Assembly: GCA_018240425.1 (NCBI GenBank)
Contig: JAFEFU010000065.1
Location: forward strand, 1 to 32,456
Reading direction: 5' to 3'
DNA from: Pseudomonadota bacterium
GTDB taxonomy: Bacteria > Pseudomonadota > Alphaproteobacteria > Rhodobacterales > Rhodobacteraceae
DNA: 32,456 bases
Part shown: positions 1 to 8,869 of the stretch, piece by piece
Position numbering within the stretch: position 1 is the first letter of the stretch
Layout of the letters: the number at the start of each line of letters is the position of its first letter
The notes under the pieces: generated by a model
The model's database searches: none
What the model saw: the letters and a program-made list of their open reading frames with translations, nothing else
What the model was told of the DNA's origin: nothing
Translations under genes and position numbers: made by a program

Positions 1-96
1 GTCGGCCCGATGACCATCGCCTGCCTGCTGGCCAGCACCCTCACCGCCACCGCCCGCGCCAACAACCTACCCGAACCAAAGGGCCTCACCGCCTAG
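1..96 (+). CDS. folD: FolD C-terminus (methylenetetrahydrofolate dehydrogenase/cyclohydrolase), partial
   Basis: The first 31 codons run open from the window edge to TAG at 94-96. They encode a tail beginning [16 protein letters not shown] and ending in PEPKGLTA. This matches the conserved C-terminal end of FolD, the bifunctional cytoplasmic enzyme that interconverts 5,10-methylene- and 10-formyl-tetrahydrofolate; the VGPMT motif is highly characteristic. The 5' part lies outside the window. The gene is convergent with the antiporter gene on the other strand, and the two coding ends overlap by 11 bases (86-96). No terminator fits between them. The call rests on a short but distinctive segment. 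Confidence 0.85.
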   Translation, partial: VGPMTIACLLASTLTATARANNLPEPKGLTA

Positions 97-2014
97 AACG
101 GGACGGCGACAGGCGCGCGGCCGGTTCTTCGGCCGAGGTCTCGGGCGGCACCTCGGGGCGCACCTCGGGGGCAGCATCGCCGCTGCTGGCGAAGCGGGCG
201 ACGAGCGCCGCCTCAAGTTCGCGGTTCAACTCCTTGGCGCGGCTTACATATTCAGGGTTGTTTTCTGTCGGGACGCCGGGTTTCCAGACCTCGGCCAGGT
301 CGCGCAGCGCCGCCCGGTCGAGCTGGAAGAACAGCTTTTGCAGCTCTGAGGCCTCGAATTCGGAAAGACCCATGTTTTCCATGGCATAGCGGGCGACGCG
401 CAGGCCGGAGTCGAAATATTCCCGCACGATGTCGTCGGCGCCCGCGCGGTAAAGCTGGAAGACATGCTCGCGGTCGCGGGCGCGGACGATGATGTGCAGG
501 TCGGGGCGGATCCGGCGGGCGTAGGTGACGAGGGTCAGGGCCGAGTCGCGGCCGTCGACGCAGACGATCAGCACCCGCGCGGTGGCGATCCCCGCCGCCT
601 CGAGGAGATCGGGCCGGGTCGGGTCGCCGACGAAGCCCTTGAAGCCGAACTGGCGCAGAAGCTCGATCGTCCTGAGGTCCTGGTCGAGGACCGTGGTGCG
701 GAAGCCCGACATGGTCACCATCCGGTTCACCACCTGCCCGAAGCGCCCGACCCCGGCGATGATGATCGGCTGCTGGTCGTCGATCTTGTCGGCGGGAACG
801 GCGGCTGGCCTTTCGCCGAGGCGGCTGGCCAGCCGGTCGTAGATCAGGAAGAACAGCGGCGTCAGCAGCATCGACAGGGTGATGGTCAGGGTCAGGGTCT
901 GGGCGATCGAGGCGGGCAGGATGCGCTGGCCGAGCGCGAACGAGGTCAGGACGAAGCCGAACTCGCCGGCCTGGGCCAGCCCGAGGAGGAACAGCCAGAG
1001 ATTGCGGCCGCGCAGCCCGAAGAGGCGGCCGAGAATGCCGAGGATCAGCCCCTTGGCCAGCATCATCGTCAGGGCGAGAAGGACGATCTGCAGGGGCCTC
1101 GACATCAGGAGGCCGACATCCATGCCGCTGCCCACGGTGATGAAGAAGAGGCCGAGGAGCAGGCCCTTGAAGGGGGCGATGTCCGATTCCAGCTCGTGGC
1201 GGAACTCGGAGTTGGCGAGGACCACGCCGGCGAGGAAGGTGCCGAGCGCCGGCGACAGGCCGACCATCTGCATCAGGGTGGCGATGGTGACGACAAGGCA
1301 GAGGGCGAAGGCGGTCTGCACCTCGCGCATCCGGGCGGCATGGACGAAGCGGTAGGCCGGGCGCACCAGGAACTGGCCGGCGAGGATCACCAGCGCCACC
1401 GCCGCCAGCGTGGCCAGCGTCACCCCCCAGCCCGGCAGGTCGGCCAGCCAGCCTGCGGCGTGATGCCCGCCCCCCTGGCCTTCGCTCAGCGCCCGCGCGC
1501 CGGGCAGGGCGAGAAGCGGCAGGAAGGCGAGGATCGGGATCACCGCGATGTCCTGCATCAGCAGGACCGCGAAGATGCTGCGCCCGCCGGCGGTCTGCAT
1601 CAGGCGCTTCTCGTTCAGGGTCTGCAGGACGATCGCCGTCGACGAAAGCGACAGGACGAGGCCCGCGGTCAGCGCCACCTCCCACGGCTGATGGAGGGCC
1701 AGGCCGACCAGCAGGATCAGAAGGGTGGTGAGCACGACCTGAAGCCCGCCCAGCCCGACCAGCCGGTGGCGCATGTTCCACAGGGCGCTCGGCTCGAGCT
1801 CGAGCCCGATCAGGAACAGCATCATCACCACGCCGAAGCTCGCCACCTCCTGCAGGCCGCCGCTCTCGGTGCTGACCAGCCCGAGAACCGGCCCGATGAG
1901 GATGCCTGCGGCCAGATAGCCGAGGACGGACCCCAGCCCGAGACGGGTGGCCAGCGGCACCGCGATGACCATTGCCATCAGGTAGATCGTGGTCTGGAAG
2001 AGAATCGCGTCCAT
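86..2014 (-). CDS. CPA2-family monovalent cation:proton antiporter with C-terminal RCK (TrkA-N) domain, KefB/KefC-like
   Basis: The 642-residue protein has two parts. Residues about 5-395 form a polytopic sodium/hydrogen-exchanger membrane domain with roughly 12-13 hydrophobic segments, including the MQDIAVIP segment (residues 153-160) typical of Kef-type transporters. Residues about 415-530 form a cytoplasmic Rossmann-type RCK domain with a GVGRFG nucleotide-binding loop at 421-426, followed by a charged tail to 642. Family members exchange K+ (or Na+) for protons across the inner membrane and are gated by nucleotides or glutathione adducts bound to the RCK domain. Length is normal for KefB/C-like proteins (600-650). 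The start ATG lies 7 bases after the stop of the upstream Lrp-type regulator gene, so the two may be co-transcribed. Which ion and ligand it uses cannot be read from sequence. Confidence 0.93.
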   Translation of the reverse strand: MDAILFQTTIYLMAMVIAVPLATRLGLGSVLGYLAAGILIGPVLGLVSTESGGLQEVASFGVVMMLFLIGLELEPSALWNMRHRLVGLGGLQVVLTTLLILLVGLALHQPWEVALTAGLVLSLSSTAIVLQTLNEKRLMQTAGGRSIFAVLLMQDIAVIPILAFLPLLALPGARALSEGQGGGHHAAGWLADLPGWGVTLATLAAVALVILAGQFLVRPAYRFVHAARMREVQTAFALCLVVTIATLMQMVGLSPALGTFLAGVVLANSEFRHELESDIAPFKGLLLGLFFITVGSGMDVGLLMSRPLQIVLLALTMMLAKGLILGILGRLFGLRGRNLWLFLLGLAQAGEFGFVLTSFALGQRILPASIAQTLTLTITLSMLLTPLFFLIYDRLASRLGERPAAVPADKIDDQQPIIIAGVGRFGQVVNRMVTMSGFRTTVLDQDLRTIELLRQFGFKGFVGDPTRPDLLEAAGIATARVLIVCVDGRDSALTLVTYARRIRPDLHIIVRARDREHVFQLYRAGADDIVREYFDSGLRVARYAMENMGLSEFEASELQKLFFQLDRAALRDLAEVWKPGVPTENNPEYVSRAKELNRELEAALVARFASSGDAAPEVRPEVPPETSAEEPAARLSPSRSRR

Positions 2015-2021
2015 CTGCGGC

Positions 2022-2495
2022 TCAGGTCGGCAAGGGGGCGTCGGGCTTGAACTGGTCCATCACGATCTGGCTCTGGACCCGGGCGACGGCCGGGTGCGCC
2101 AGCAGCACCTGATGGATCAGGCGGTTCAGCCCCGCCAGGTTCTCGCAATAGACGCGCAGCAGGTAGTCGGCCTCGCCGGTCAGGGTCCAGGCGCTGACCA
2201 CCTCGGGCTGCAGGCCCAGCAGGCGGGAGAAGGCGGCGCTGGTCTCGGCCCCGTGGCGGGTCATCTGGACCTGCACGAAGGCCTGCACCTCCAGCCCGAG
2301 CCGCCCCGGATCGAGACGGGCGGAATAGCCGGTGATCAGCCCCTCGGCCTCGAGCCGCTGGCGGCGGCGGCCGGCCTGGCTGGGCGACAGGTTCAGCGCC
2401 TCGCCCAGCTCCTGCGCGGTCAGATGGGCGTTGCGTTGCAGAAGCGCCAGCAGGCGCTTGTCGGTATCGTCCAGTTCGATGCGGGGATCATGCAT
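2022..2495 (-). CDS. Lrp/AsnC-family transcriptional regulator
   Basis: The 157-residue protein has the standard Lrp/AsnC plan. An N-terminal winged helix-turn-helix spans about residues 8-60 (LTAQELGEALNLSPSQAGRR region), and a C-terminal RAM ligand-binding/oligomerisation domain about 68-150 (with the TGEADYLLRV segment). Such proteins sense amino acids or related acids. The gene is divergent from hppD across a 116-base gap that holds a perfect 12-bp palindrome, so local control of tyrosine catabolism is a reasonable inference; Lrp-type regulators near hppD are known in other proteobacteria. The antiporter gene follows 7 bases downstream. The ribosome-binding site before the ATG is weak. 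Confidence 0.93.
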   Translation of the reverse strand: MHDPRIELDDTDKRLLALLQRNAHLTAQELGEALNLSPSQAGRRRQRLEAEGLITGYSARLDPGRLGLEVQAFVQVQMTRHGAETSAAFSRLLGLQPEVVSAWTLTGEADYLLRVYCENLAGLNRLIHQVLLAHPAVARVQSQIVMDQFKPDAPLPT

Positions 2496-2547
2496 GTTTT
2501 CAACGTATAACGCGGAACCGCAGCATCCGCATGTGAAACTTTTGCGA

Positions 2548-2559
2548 AAATGCGCATTT
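2548..2559. promoter_or_regulatory. Candidate operator: perfect 12-bp palindrome between the Lrp-type gene and hppD
   Basis: AAATGCGCATTT is a perfect palindrome with AT-rich flanks inside a very GC-rich genome. It lies about midway in the 116-base divergent gap, 53 bases before the hppD start. Its symmetry and position suit a dimeric regulator such as the adjacent Lrp-family protein. Operator function is inferred. Confidence 0.4.
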
Positions 2560-2611
2560 CCCGCGCCGGGGGTCGGTCATACTGGAGCCAAGCGCGCACA
2601 GGAGAGAAGTC

Positions 2612-3706
2612 ATGGGCCCATTTCCGCATTCCGCCCCGAAATCGGTGATCTCGGCGGCCAACCCGGCCGGCACGGACGGGTTCGAATTCGTCGAGTTCGC
2701 CCACCCCGAGCCCGAGGAGCTGCGCAGCCTGTTCGCGCGCATGGGCTACGCGCTGACCGCCCGCCACAAGTCGAAGGCGGTCGAGCTTTGGCAGCAGGGC
2801 GACATCACCTATGTGCTGAACGCCGAACCGGGCAGCCACGCCATGCGCTTTGTGGGCGAGCACGGCCCCTGCGCCCCGTCGATGGGCTGGCGGGTGGTGG
2901 ACGCGGCCAAGGCCCATGCCCATGCGGTCTCGAAGGGCGCGGCCTCCTACGACGGCACGGACAAGGTGATGGACGTGCCGGCGATCGTCGGCATCGGCGG
3001 GTCGCTGATCTATTTCATCGACCGCTACTACGAGACCTCGCCCTACAACGACGAGTTCGTGTGGCTCGCGCAGTCCAAGCCGAAGGGTGTCGGCTTCTAC
3101 TATCTCGACCACCTGACCCACAACGTCCAGAAGGGCAACATGGACAAGTGGTTCGCCTTCTACGGCGACATCTTCAACTTCCGCCAGATCCGCTTCTTCG
3201 ACATCGAGGGCAAGTTCACCGGGCTCCACAGCCGGGCGCTCACCTCGCCCTGCGGGCGCATCCGCATCCCGATCAACGAGGACCGGGGAGAGACCGGCCA
3301 GATCGTCGAGTACCTGAAGCGTTACAAGGGCGAGGGCATCCAGCACATCGCCGTCGGCACCGAGGACATCTATGGCGCGACCGACGCGATCCACGACCGC
3401 GGCCTCAGGTTCATGCCCAAGCCGCCGGCGAGCTATTACGAGATGAGCCGGGCGCGGGTCCATGACCATGCCGAGCCGCTGGACCGGCTCGAGCGGCACG
3501 GCATCCTCATCGACGGCGAGGGGGTGGTCGATGGCGGCGAGACGAAGATCCTTCTCCAGATCTTCTCCAAGACCGTGATCGGGCCGATCTTCTTCGAGTT
3601 CATCCAGAGGAAGGGCGACGAGGGCTTCGGCGAGGGCAACTTCAAGGCGCTCTTCGAATCGATCGAAGCCGACCAGATCGCCCGAGGGGTGCTGAAGGCG
3701 GGCTGA
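2612..3706 (+). CDS. hppD: 4-hydroxyphenylpyruvate dioxygenase
   Basis: This Fe(II) dioxygenase converts 4-hydroxyphenylpyruvate to homogentisate in tyrosine breakdown. The 364-residue product has the two-part vicinal-oxygen-chelate fold and all three iron ligands by motif: H167 (DHLTHNV), H245 (GIQHIAVGT) and E329 (FFEFIQRKG). The C-terminal GNFKALFESIE helix that closes the active site is present. Length is typical for the bacterial enzyme (355-365). The ATG follows AGGAGA at good spacing. A strong hairpin-plus-T terminator lies just downstream, so the gene is probably monocistronic. No homogentisate dioxygenase gene is seen in this window. Confidence 0.97.
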   Translation: MGPFPHSAPKSVISAANPAGTDGFEFVEFAHPEPEELRSLFARMGYALTARHKSKAVELWQQGDITYVLNAEPGSHAMRFVGEHGPCAPSMGWRVVDAAKAHAHAVSKGAASYDGTDKVMDVPAIVGIGGSLIYFIDRYYETSPYNDEFVWLAQSKPKGVGFYYLDHLTHNVQKGNMDKWFAFYGDIFNFRQIRFFDIEGKFTGLHSRALTSPCGRIRIPINEDRGETGQIVEYLKRYKGEGIQHIAVGTEDIYGATDAIHDRGLRFMPKPPASYYEMSRARVHDHAEPLDRLERHGILIDGEGVVDGGETKILLQIFSKTVIGPIFFEFIQRKGDEGFGEGNFKALFESIEADQIARGVLKAG

Positions 3707-3731
3707 GATCCGCTGTCCGGCAGGGAGGGCG

Positions 3732-3765
3732 GGGCGCGGTGCTGGGGGCCGCGCCCTTTTTCTTT
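3732..3765 (+). terminator. Rho-independent terminator of hppD
   Basis: An 8-bp perfect GC stem (GGGCGCGG at 3732-3739 with CCGCGCCC at 3749-3756), a 9-base loop and an immediate T-rich run (TTTTTCTTT) form a classic intrinsic terminator, 26 bases after the hppD stop codon. It also separates hppD from the convergent gene that ends at 3780. Confidence 0.9.
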
Positions 3766-3779
3766 CGGGCTGGGGGGCC

Positions 3780-6689
3780 TCAGCCGCCCTTGACCATCTT
3801 CAGGACAAGGGTGCGGCCGCCTTTCACATAGGTCAGCTCGTTGTCGCCGATCGCCGCCACCTGCCCGCCATCCAGCGCATCGCCGATCTGGACCTTGATG
3901 AACCGCCCGTTCGGCATTCTGACCAGCGCCCGGCGGTGCGAGGGCGAGCCATAGACCCCGATCAGGCTGACGCTGCCGAGGTCGAGGGCATTGGCGAGTG
4001 TCGATTTCTTGGCGACAAGCTTGGTCGTGGGCAGCGAGGGGAGGCCGGGCTGGGGTTCGGGCTCCTCGACCTGCTGGGTTGCCGTGTCGGCCGGCGCGGG
4101 CGCCGCGGCCTCGGGGGCGGGTTGGGCGGCTTCGCTCAGCGCCGCGGCGACGGCGTCGGCCGAATTCATGTCGGGCAGCGCCGGCGCGGCCGCAGCGGCC
4201 TTGGCCGCGCTGGCAAGGACGGCCTTCGGCCGGCGGGTGGGCACCTCGGACCGGGCCACGGCCTGCGCGGTCGCCCCGCTCTGCGCGGCTTCCGCTTCGG
4301 CGCGGGCGGCGGAGGCTGCGGCCTCGGCCACCTGCTCGGCGGTCTGGCGCGCGGCCTCCGCGGCCTTGAGGACCGCCGCCGGCCGGGCCTTGGGCCTTGG
4401 CCGGGCAAGGCGCGGGTCGGCTGCGGGCGGCGGTTCCGCGACGGCGGTGGCATCGGGCGTGGGCGGCGTCAGGGCGCCGCTGTCGGCGGGCAAGGGCGCG
4501 GCGGGGACAGCCAGGGACGCGGGGCGGGCGCGCGGCTTGACCGCGAACAGCGGATCGGCGGCCTGTGCCGCCTGGGCAGCCGCCTCGGCCAGTCCGGCCG
4601 GGCGCGCCGGGGGCAGGACCGGCGGCTTGCCGGCATAGAGGGTGAAGCCGTCCGGCGTCAGGGTGCCCCCCGGGGTGGGCAGGAACAGCCCGTCCGGGCC
4701 AAGCGTGGGCATGGCGCCGAGGGGCAGGGGCAGGGGCTGGGCCGGCAGCGATGCGTCGCCGGTGCCGCCCGCGCCGCGAAGGCCGGTTTCGGGGATGGGG
4801 CTGGTCGGTGGCTGCCCGCCGTCGGGCGACAGGGCCGCGGTGACCGCGGGCAGGGTGGCGGCGTCGGGCTGGGGCGGGGCGATGGCCGCGGGGGCGCCTG
4901 CCTGAACGTCCGAGGGGGCCGTGACAGTAGGGGCCGCCGCGGTTGCCGGCGCGGTTGTTCCGGGTGCGGCGGGTTCGGGTTGGGGGGCGGTTGCCGCCGG
5001 CGGGACCGGCGCTTCCGTGGGCGCGAGGTTGGCCTGCCCGGTAGCTGCCGATGGCGCGCTTGTCGCGGTCTGCGAAGCGCCGGCATCGCCGCTTTCCGCC
5101 GCCGGCGGCGGCTGGGACGGGGGCGTGCCTTCGCCCACGAACAGCGACCAGAGCGCCACGGCAAGAAGCAGGAAGCCCGCCGCCGCCCCGGCCAGAACGA
5201 CCATCGCGGCGCGGCCCCTGTTGCCCGCGATGAGGCCCGCGCCGGTGCGCGTTGCGGCGATGACGCGGGCAGGGGCGCGGGCGGGGGCGGCGCGTACCGG
5301 GGCGGCACCCGCGGGCATGGCCCCGGCCAGCGACAGCTGCGCCCCGGCGACGGCGCGCGACAGGGCGGCGGGCAGGCGCCCGGAAGCCGCCGCCGTCTCG
5401 TCCGGCCCTTGCGGCCCCTCGCCGCCCGCGGGACGCTCGCCGCGCTGCGTCTCGGGCCGCGGCCCCTTGCCCGAGGGCGGATGGCCAAGGCCCCCCAGCC
5501 GGGGCGCCACCGCCGCCAGGCGGCTGCCCTCGGCCCCGCCCGGCCCCGAGGGGCGGCGGCTCTGGAAACCGTCGCGGGCGGACGGGGCCAACTCCGCCAC
5601 CGCCGCGCCTGCCAGCGTTCCGCCCTGCGCTTCGGTGATGCGGGCATGGGCCACCGCCTGCTCGATCCGCCGCAGGATGGCCGCCGTCTGCGCGGCTTGC
5701 GCCTCTTCGGCCTCGTCTCCGGCCAGGGCGGGCAGGGCGGGGTCGTCGGCCTCGGCCAGGTCGTCGATCGCGATGAACGGCGCCTCGATGTCGGCCTCGG
5801 CCCCGGCCCCGGCCTCGGGCAGCCGGTCCTCGGCGGCGGGTTCGGCGGGTTCATCGGCGGCGGCGATCTGGGGGTCGGGGTCTGCCTCGGCCAGGGCGGC
5901 GGGCGGCATCTCGACCGGTGCACCCTCGGGCCGCGCGCCCTCGAATGGCGCGCCATCCGGGCCATCGGCATCTGCAACCGGCCCCTCCGCCGCAGGCTCC
6001 GCAAGGCTTGCCTGGTGATCGTCCGGTTCCGGCGCGGGCGGGGCGGCGTCCCTGGCCGCGTCCGCAGGTTCGGGATCGGCCTCGGGGGGCGGCAGGTCAG
6101 ACGGCGGCAGATCGGCGGGCAGCGGGTCCGCGGGCACCGGAGCGGCCGCGACCACCCGGACCGGGTCCTGGTCGCGGTCCAGCCGCTCGCCCGGGGACAG
6201 GTAATCGGCGCTGCGCGCGGCCAGCCCGAAGAAGGGCTCGCCCCCGAAGCGCGCGGCCTCGGGCACCGCCACGAAGGCCACCGGGCGCAGGCCGTGCGCT
6301 TCCGCGAAGGCCTCGGCCTCGTCCAGCGTCTCGCGCGCGACGACCGCGACCTTGGCGCTCGGCCCGCCCTGCGACCAGTCGAACACCAGATCGGCAACGT
6401 CATAGGGCGTCCGGCCGCGCAGCGCCTCGGCGATCTGCGCCCGGCGGCCCTGGCGGTCGGGGGCCGAAACCTCGATCTCCAGATAGAGGATCTGCGAGTT
6501 GGGCAGGATCAGCTTCGAGCAGAACCCCTCGGGCGCCCGCGCCTCCATCTCGTGGCGCAGCCCCGCCATCCGGCCATCGAGGTCCGGCGCATCGAGGGCG
6601 GTCGCGCCGATCCTCGCCCAGCCCTCGCCGGTCCGCTCCAGAAGGGTGATCGTCTCGTTGGTCAGGTCAAAGGCAAAGCGCGGCTTCAT
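3780..6689 (-). CDS. Large single-pass membrane protein with PilM/GspL-like N-terminus and PilP-like C-terminus
   Basis: The product is 969 residues. Residues 1-160 resemble the first half of a PilM/GspL-type actin-like domain: an opening beta-strand RFAFDLTNETITLLE, then LPNSQILYLEIEV and an RTPYDVADLVFDW segment. Residues about 165-490 are acidic, then Pro/Ala/Gly-rich and probably disordered. One transmembrane segment lies at about 495-517 (AMVVLAGAAAGFLLLAVALW). A second Pro/Ala-rich region leads to a compact C-terminal domain (about 895-969; GRFIKVQIGDALDGGQVAAI) that resembles PilP/GspC. The likely topology is N-terminus in the cytoplasm and PilP-like end in the periplasm. No other pilus or type II secretion gene is nearby, so it stands alone. 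The ATG has no clear Shine-Dalgarno; a TATGCT box 12-17 bases upstream hints at a very short leader. Function is unknown to me; domain calls are by eye. Confidence 0.85.
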   Translation of the reverse strand: MKPRFAFDLTNETITLLERTGEGWARIGATALDAPDLDGRMAGLRHEMEARAPEGFCSKLILPNSQILYLEIEVSAPDRQGRRAQIAEALRGRTPYDVADLVFDWSQGGPSAKVAVVARETLDEAEAFAEAHGLRPVAFVAVPEAARFGGEPFFGLAARSADYLSPGERLDRDQDPVRVVAAAPVPADPLPADLPPSDLPPPEADPEPADAARDAAPPAPEPDDHQASLAEPAAEGPVADADGPDGAPFEGARPEGAPVEMPPAALAEADPDPQIAAADEPAEPAAEDRLPEAGAGAEADIEAPFIAIDDLAEADDPALPALAGDEAEEAQAAQTAAILRRIEQAVAHARITEAQGGTLAGAAVAELAPSARDGFQSRRPSGPGGAEGSRLAAVAPRLGGLGHPPSGKGPRPETQRGERPAGGEGPQGPDETAAASGRLPAALSRAVAGAQLSLAGAMPAGAAPVRAAPARAPARVIAATRTGAGLIAGNRGRAAMVVLAGAAAGFLLLAVALWSLFVGEGTPPSQPPPAAESGDAGASQTATSAPSAATGQANLAPTEAPVPPAATAPQPEPAAPGTTAPATAAAPTVTAPSDVQAGAPAAIAPPQPDAATLPAVTAALSPDGGQPPTSPIPETGLRGAGGTGDASLPAQPLPLPLGAMPTLGPDGLFLPTPGGTLTPDGFTLYAGKPPVLPPARPAGLAEAAAQAAQAADPLFAVKPRARPASLAVPAAPLPADSGALTPPTPDATAVAEPPPAADPRLARPRPKARPAAVLKAAEAARQTAEQVAEAAASAARAEAEAAQSGATAQAVARSEVPTRRPKAVLASAAKAAAAAPALPDMNSADAVAAALSEAAQPAPEAAAPAPADTATQQVEEPEPQPGLPSLPTTKLVAKKSTLANALDLGSVSLIGVYGSPSHRRALVRMPNGRFIKVQIGDALDGGQVAAIGDNELTYVKGGRTLVLKMVKGG

Positions 6690-6788
6690 TCGGGCGATCT
6701 AGCATAGCCAGGGCGGCCACCCCAGCCGCCCTTTCGGTCGCCCCCTAGCTAAAGCAGAAAATCGCCCATTGGAAGGAGTGCCGCCAAG

Positions 6789-6840
6789 GATTGGCTTGCG
6801 CCGCGCGTCCAATCGGGTGATGCGTCACCCAGTCAAGGAG
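6789..6840 (+). promoter_or_regulatory. 5' leader of the SIMPL gene: two inverted repeats followed by a strong ribosome-binding site
   Basis: GATTGG (6789-6794) pairs with CCAATC (6809-6814), and directly after it GGGTGA (6815-6820) pairs with TCACCC (6825-6830) around a TGCG loop. AAGGAG follows at 6835-6840, six bases before the ATG at 6847. The hairpins could be operator half-sites or a leader structure affecting access to the ribosome-binding site. Their role is not demonstrated. Confidence 0.35.
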
Positions 6841-6846
6841 GAATTG

Positions 6847-7536
6847 ATGCGCTTTCTGAACAGCTTGGCCGCCGTGGCGGTGCTTGCGGGGCCCGCGATG
6901 GCCGCTGATCCCGTCCCGTCGATGACCGTGACCGGCGAAGGCCAGGTGCAGGTCGCCCCGGACATGGCGACGGTGATGCTGGGGGTGACCAACGACGCCG
7001 CCAGCGCGCGGGCGGCGCTCGACGCCAACAGCAAGGCGGTCGCGGCGCTGCTCAAGGAGCTCGCCGCCTCGGGAATCGAGGCCCGCGACATCCAGACCAG
7101 CGGCCTCTCTCTGGGTCCGCGCATCGACTATTCGTCGGGGGGCGCCAGCCAGAAGGTCGTGGGCTACACCGCCTCGAACATGGTGACGGTCGAGGTGCGG
7201 GCGCTGGACCGGCTGGGCGGGATTCTCGATTCCGTGGTGAATGAGGGGGCCAACACCCTGAGCGGGATCAGCTTCGGCCTGCAGGATCCGGTGCCGGCGA
7301 CCGACGAGGCGCGCAAGGCGGCGGTGGCCGACGCCGGGCGCAAGGCCGCGCTCTACGCCGCCGCGGCCGGGGTGAGGCTGGGCAAGGTGCTGTCGATCGC
7401 CGAGGCGGGCGGGCAGGCGATGCCGATGCCGATGGCGGCGGGAGCCTTCGCCAAGGACGCGGCCGCGGTCCCGGTATCGGCGGGGCAGCTGTCGGTCGGC
7501 GCCTCGGTGTCGGTGGTCTACGAACTGGCGGAATAG
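6847..7536 (+). CDS. SIMPL-domain (DUF541) exported protein
   Basis: The 229-residue protein starts with a signal peptide (about residues 1-19, cleavage after AMA), followed by a SIMPL/DUF541 domain covering almost all the rest (PSMTVTGEGQVQVAPDMATV onward). SIMPL proteins are periplasmic or surface beta-rich oligomers, some linked to oxidative stress tolerance, but their biochemical role is not settled. I chose the ATG at 6847 because AAGGAG sits six bases ahead and the signal peptide begins there; an in-frame ATG at 6769 would prepend 26 residues that spoil the signal peptide. The gene is divergent from the PilM/PilP-like gene and convergent with metY. Confidence 0.92.
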   Translation: MRFLNSLAAVAVLAGPAMAADPVPSMTVTGEGQVQVAPDMATVMLGVTNDAASARAALDANSKAVAALLKELAASGIEARDIQTSGLSLGPRIDYSSGGASQKVVGYTASNMVTVEVRALDRLGGILDSVVNEGANTLSGISFGLQDPVPATDEARKAAVADAGRKAALYAAAAGVRLGKVLSIAEAGGQAMPMPMAAGAFAKDAAAVPVSAGQLSVGASVSVVYELAE

Positions 7537-7550
7537 GGCGGGGCCGCGCA

Positions 7551-7576
7551 GCCCCCGCGCCCTGCGGCGCGGGGGC
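7551..7576. terminator. GC-rich hairpin between the SIMPL gene and metY (possible bidirectional terminator)
   Basis: An 11-bp perfect stem (7551-7561 with 7566-7576) with a CTGC loop fills most of the 46-base gap between two convergent genes. Position and strength fit a terminator used from both sides. There is no T-run on either strand, so termination may need Rho or may be weak. Confidence 0.5.
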
Positions 7577-7582
7577 GCCGGC

Positions 7583-8869
7583 TCAGGCCGTGGCCTTGGC
7601 CAGCGCCTGGTCAAGGTCGGCGATGATGTCGTCGGCATCCTCGATCCCGATCGACAGGCGCACCACGTTCGGCGCCGCACCTGCGGCGACCAGTTGCTCG
7701 GGCGTGAGCTGGCGGTGGGTGGTCGAGGCCGGGTGGATCACCAGCGAGCGCGTGTCGCCGAGGTTGGCGACATGGCTGAACAGTTCGAGACTGTCCACCA
7801 GCCTGACGCAGGCGTCATAGCCGCCCCTGACCGCGAAGGTGAACAGCGCCCCGGCACCCTTCGGCAGGATCTTCCGCGCGCGCCTGTAATAGGGCGAGGA
7901 TTTCAGCCCGGCATAGGTGACGGAGTCGATCCTCGGATCTTTCTCAAGCCATTCAGCGACTTTCTGGGCGTTCCTGATGTGCCGTTCCATCCGCAGGGAC
8001 AGGGTTTCGATCCCCATCAGCGTGTAGTGGGCGCCCTGCGGGTTCATGGTCATGCCCAGATCGCGCAGGCCGACGGCGATCGAATGGAAGGTGAAGGCCA
8101 TCGGCCCGAGCGCCCCGTGGAAGTTCAGCCCGTGATAGGCGGGTTCCGGCTGGCTGAGCGAGGGGAACTTGTCGCTGGCCGACCAGTCGAACCGGCCCGA
8201 ATCCACGATGATGCCGCCGGTGACGGTGCCGTTGCCGGTCAGGTACTTGGTGGCGGAGTGCACGACCAGCGTCGCCCCCATCTCGATCGGGCGGCAGAGC
8301 CAGGGCGAGGCAGTGGTGTTGTCGACGATCAGCGGAATGCCCTTGCGGTCGGCGATCTTGGCCAGCGCGGGAATGTCGGTGACATAGCCGCCGGGGTTGG
8401 CGATGGTTTCGCAGAAGATCGCGCGGGTGTTCTTGTCGCAGGCCTTCGCCACCGCGCCCAGATCGTCGGTATCGACGAACTTCGCGGTCCAGCCGAAGCG
8501 TTTGATCGTCTGGCTGAACTGGGTGATGGTCCCGCCGTAAAGCCTTGTCGAAGCAACGATATTCTTTCCCGGCCCCATCAGCGGGAAGAGCGACATGATC
8601 TGCGCCGCATGGCCCGAGGAACAGCAGACCGCCCCCGCGCCGCCTTCCAGCGCGCAGACCCGTTCGGCCAGCGCCGAGACGGTGGGATTGGTCAGGCGCG
8701 AATAGATGTAGCCCACCTCTTGCAGGTTGAAGAGCCGCGCGGCGTGGTCCGCGCCCTTGAAGACGAAGGCGGTGGACTGGTAGATCGGCACCTGCCTTGC
8801 GCCGGTCGCGGGATCGGGGCGGTTGCCGGCGTGCACGGCCAGCGTGTCGAACTTCAGCGTGTTGGTCAT
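7583..8869 (-). CDS. metY: O-acetylhomoserine sulfhydrylase (aminocarboxypropyltransferase)
   Basis: This PLP enzyme makes homocysteine (or methionine with methanethiol) from O-acetyl-L-homoserine in the cytoplasm. The 428-residue length is standard for MetY and longer than cystathionine gamma-synthase (about 390). It has the Cys/Met-metabolism PLP fold, the YSRLTNPT phosphate-binding segment (residues 56-63), the internal aldimine lysine K208 in SATKYLTGNG, and the C-terminal VRLSIGIEDADDIIADL signature. The ATG is 99 bases downstream of the preceding minus-strand gene. I looked for a SAM-II riboswitch in that gap, as alphaproteobacterial met genes often have one, and did not find its conserved core. 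Confidence 0.95.
   Translation of the reverse strand: MTNTLKFDTLAVHAGNRPDPATGARQVPIYQSTAFVFKGADHAARLFNLQEVGYIYSRLTNPTVSALAERVCALEGGAGAVCCSSGHAAQIMSLFPLMGPGKNIVASTRLYGGTITQFSQTIKRFGWTAKFVDTDDLGAVAKACDKNTRAIFCETIANPGGYVTDIPALAKIADRKGIPLIVDNTTASPWLCRPIEMGATLVVHSATKYLTGNGTVTGGIIVDSGRFDWSASDKFPSLSQPEPAYHGLNFHGALGPMAFTFHSIAVGLRDLGMTMNPQGAHYTLMGIETLSLRMERHIRNAQKVAEWLEKDPRIDSVTYAGLKSSPYYRRARKILPKGAGALFTFAVRGGYDACVRLVDSLELFSHVANLGDTRSLVIHPASTTHRQLTPEQLVAAGAAPNVVRLSIGIEDADDIIADLDQALAKATA

Noticed and set aside
464..2050. Long open frame antisense to the antiporter gene
   Set aside because: The antiporter has clear membrane and RCK motifs; the antisense product is Gln/Asp/His-rich without recognisable structure.
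3936..6707. Long open frame antisense to the PilM/PilP-like gene
   Set aside because: Low-complexity Gly/Arg sequence mirroring the Pro/Ala codons of the other strand; no domain.
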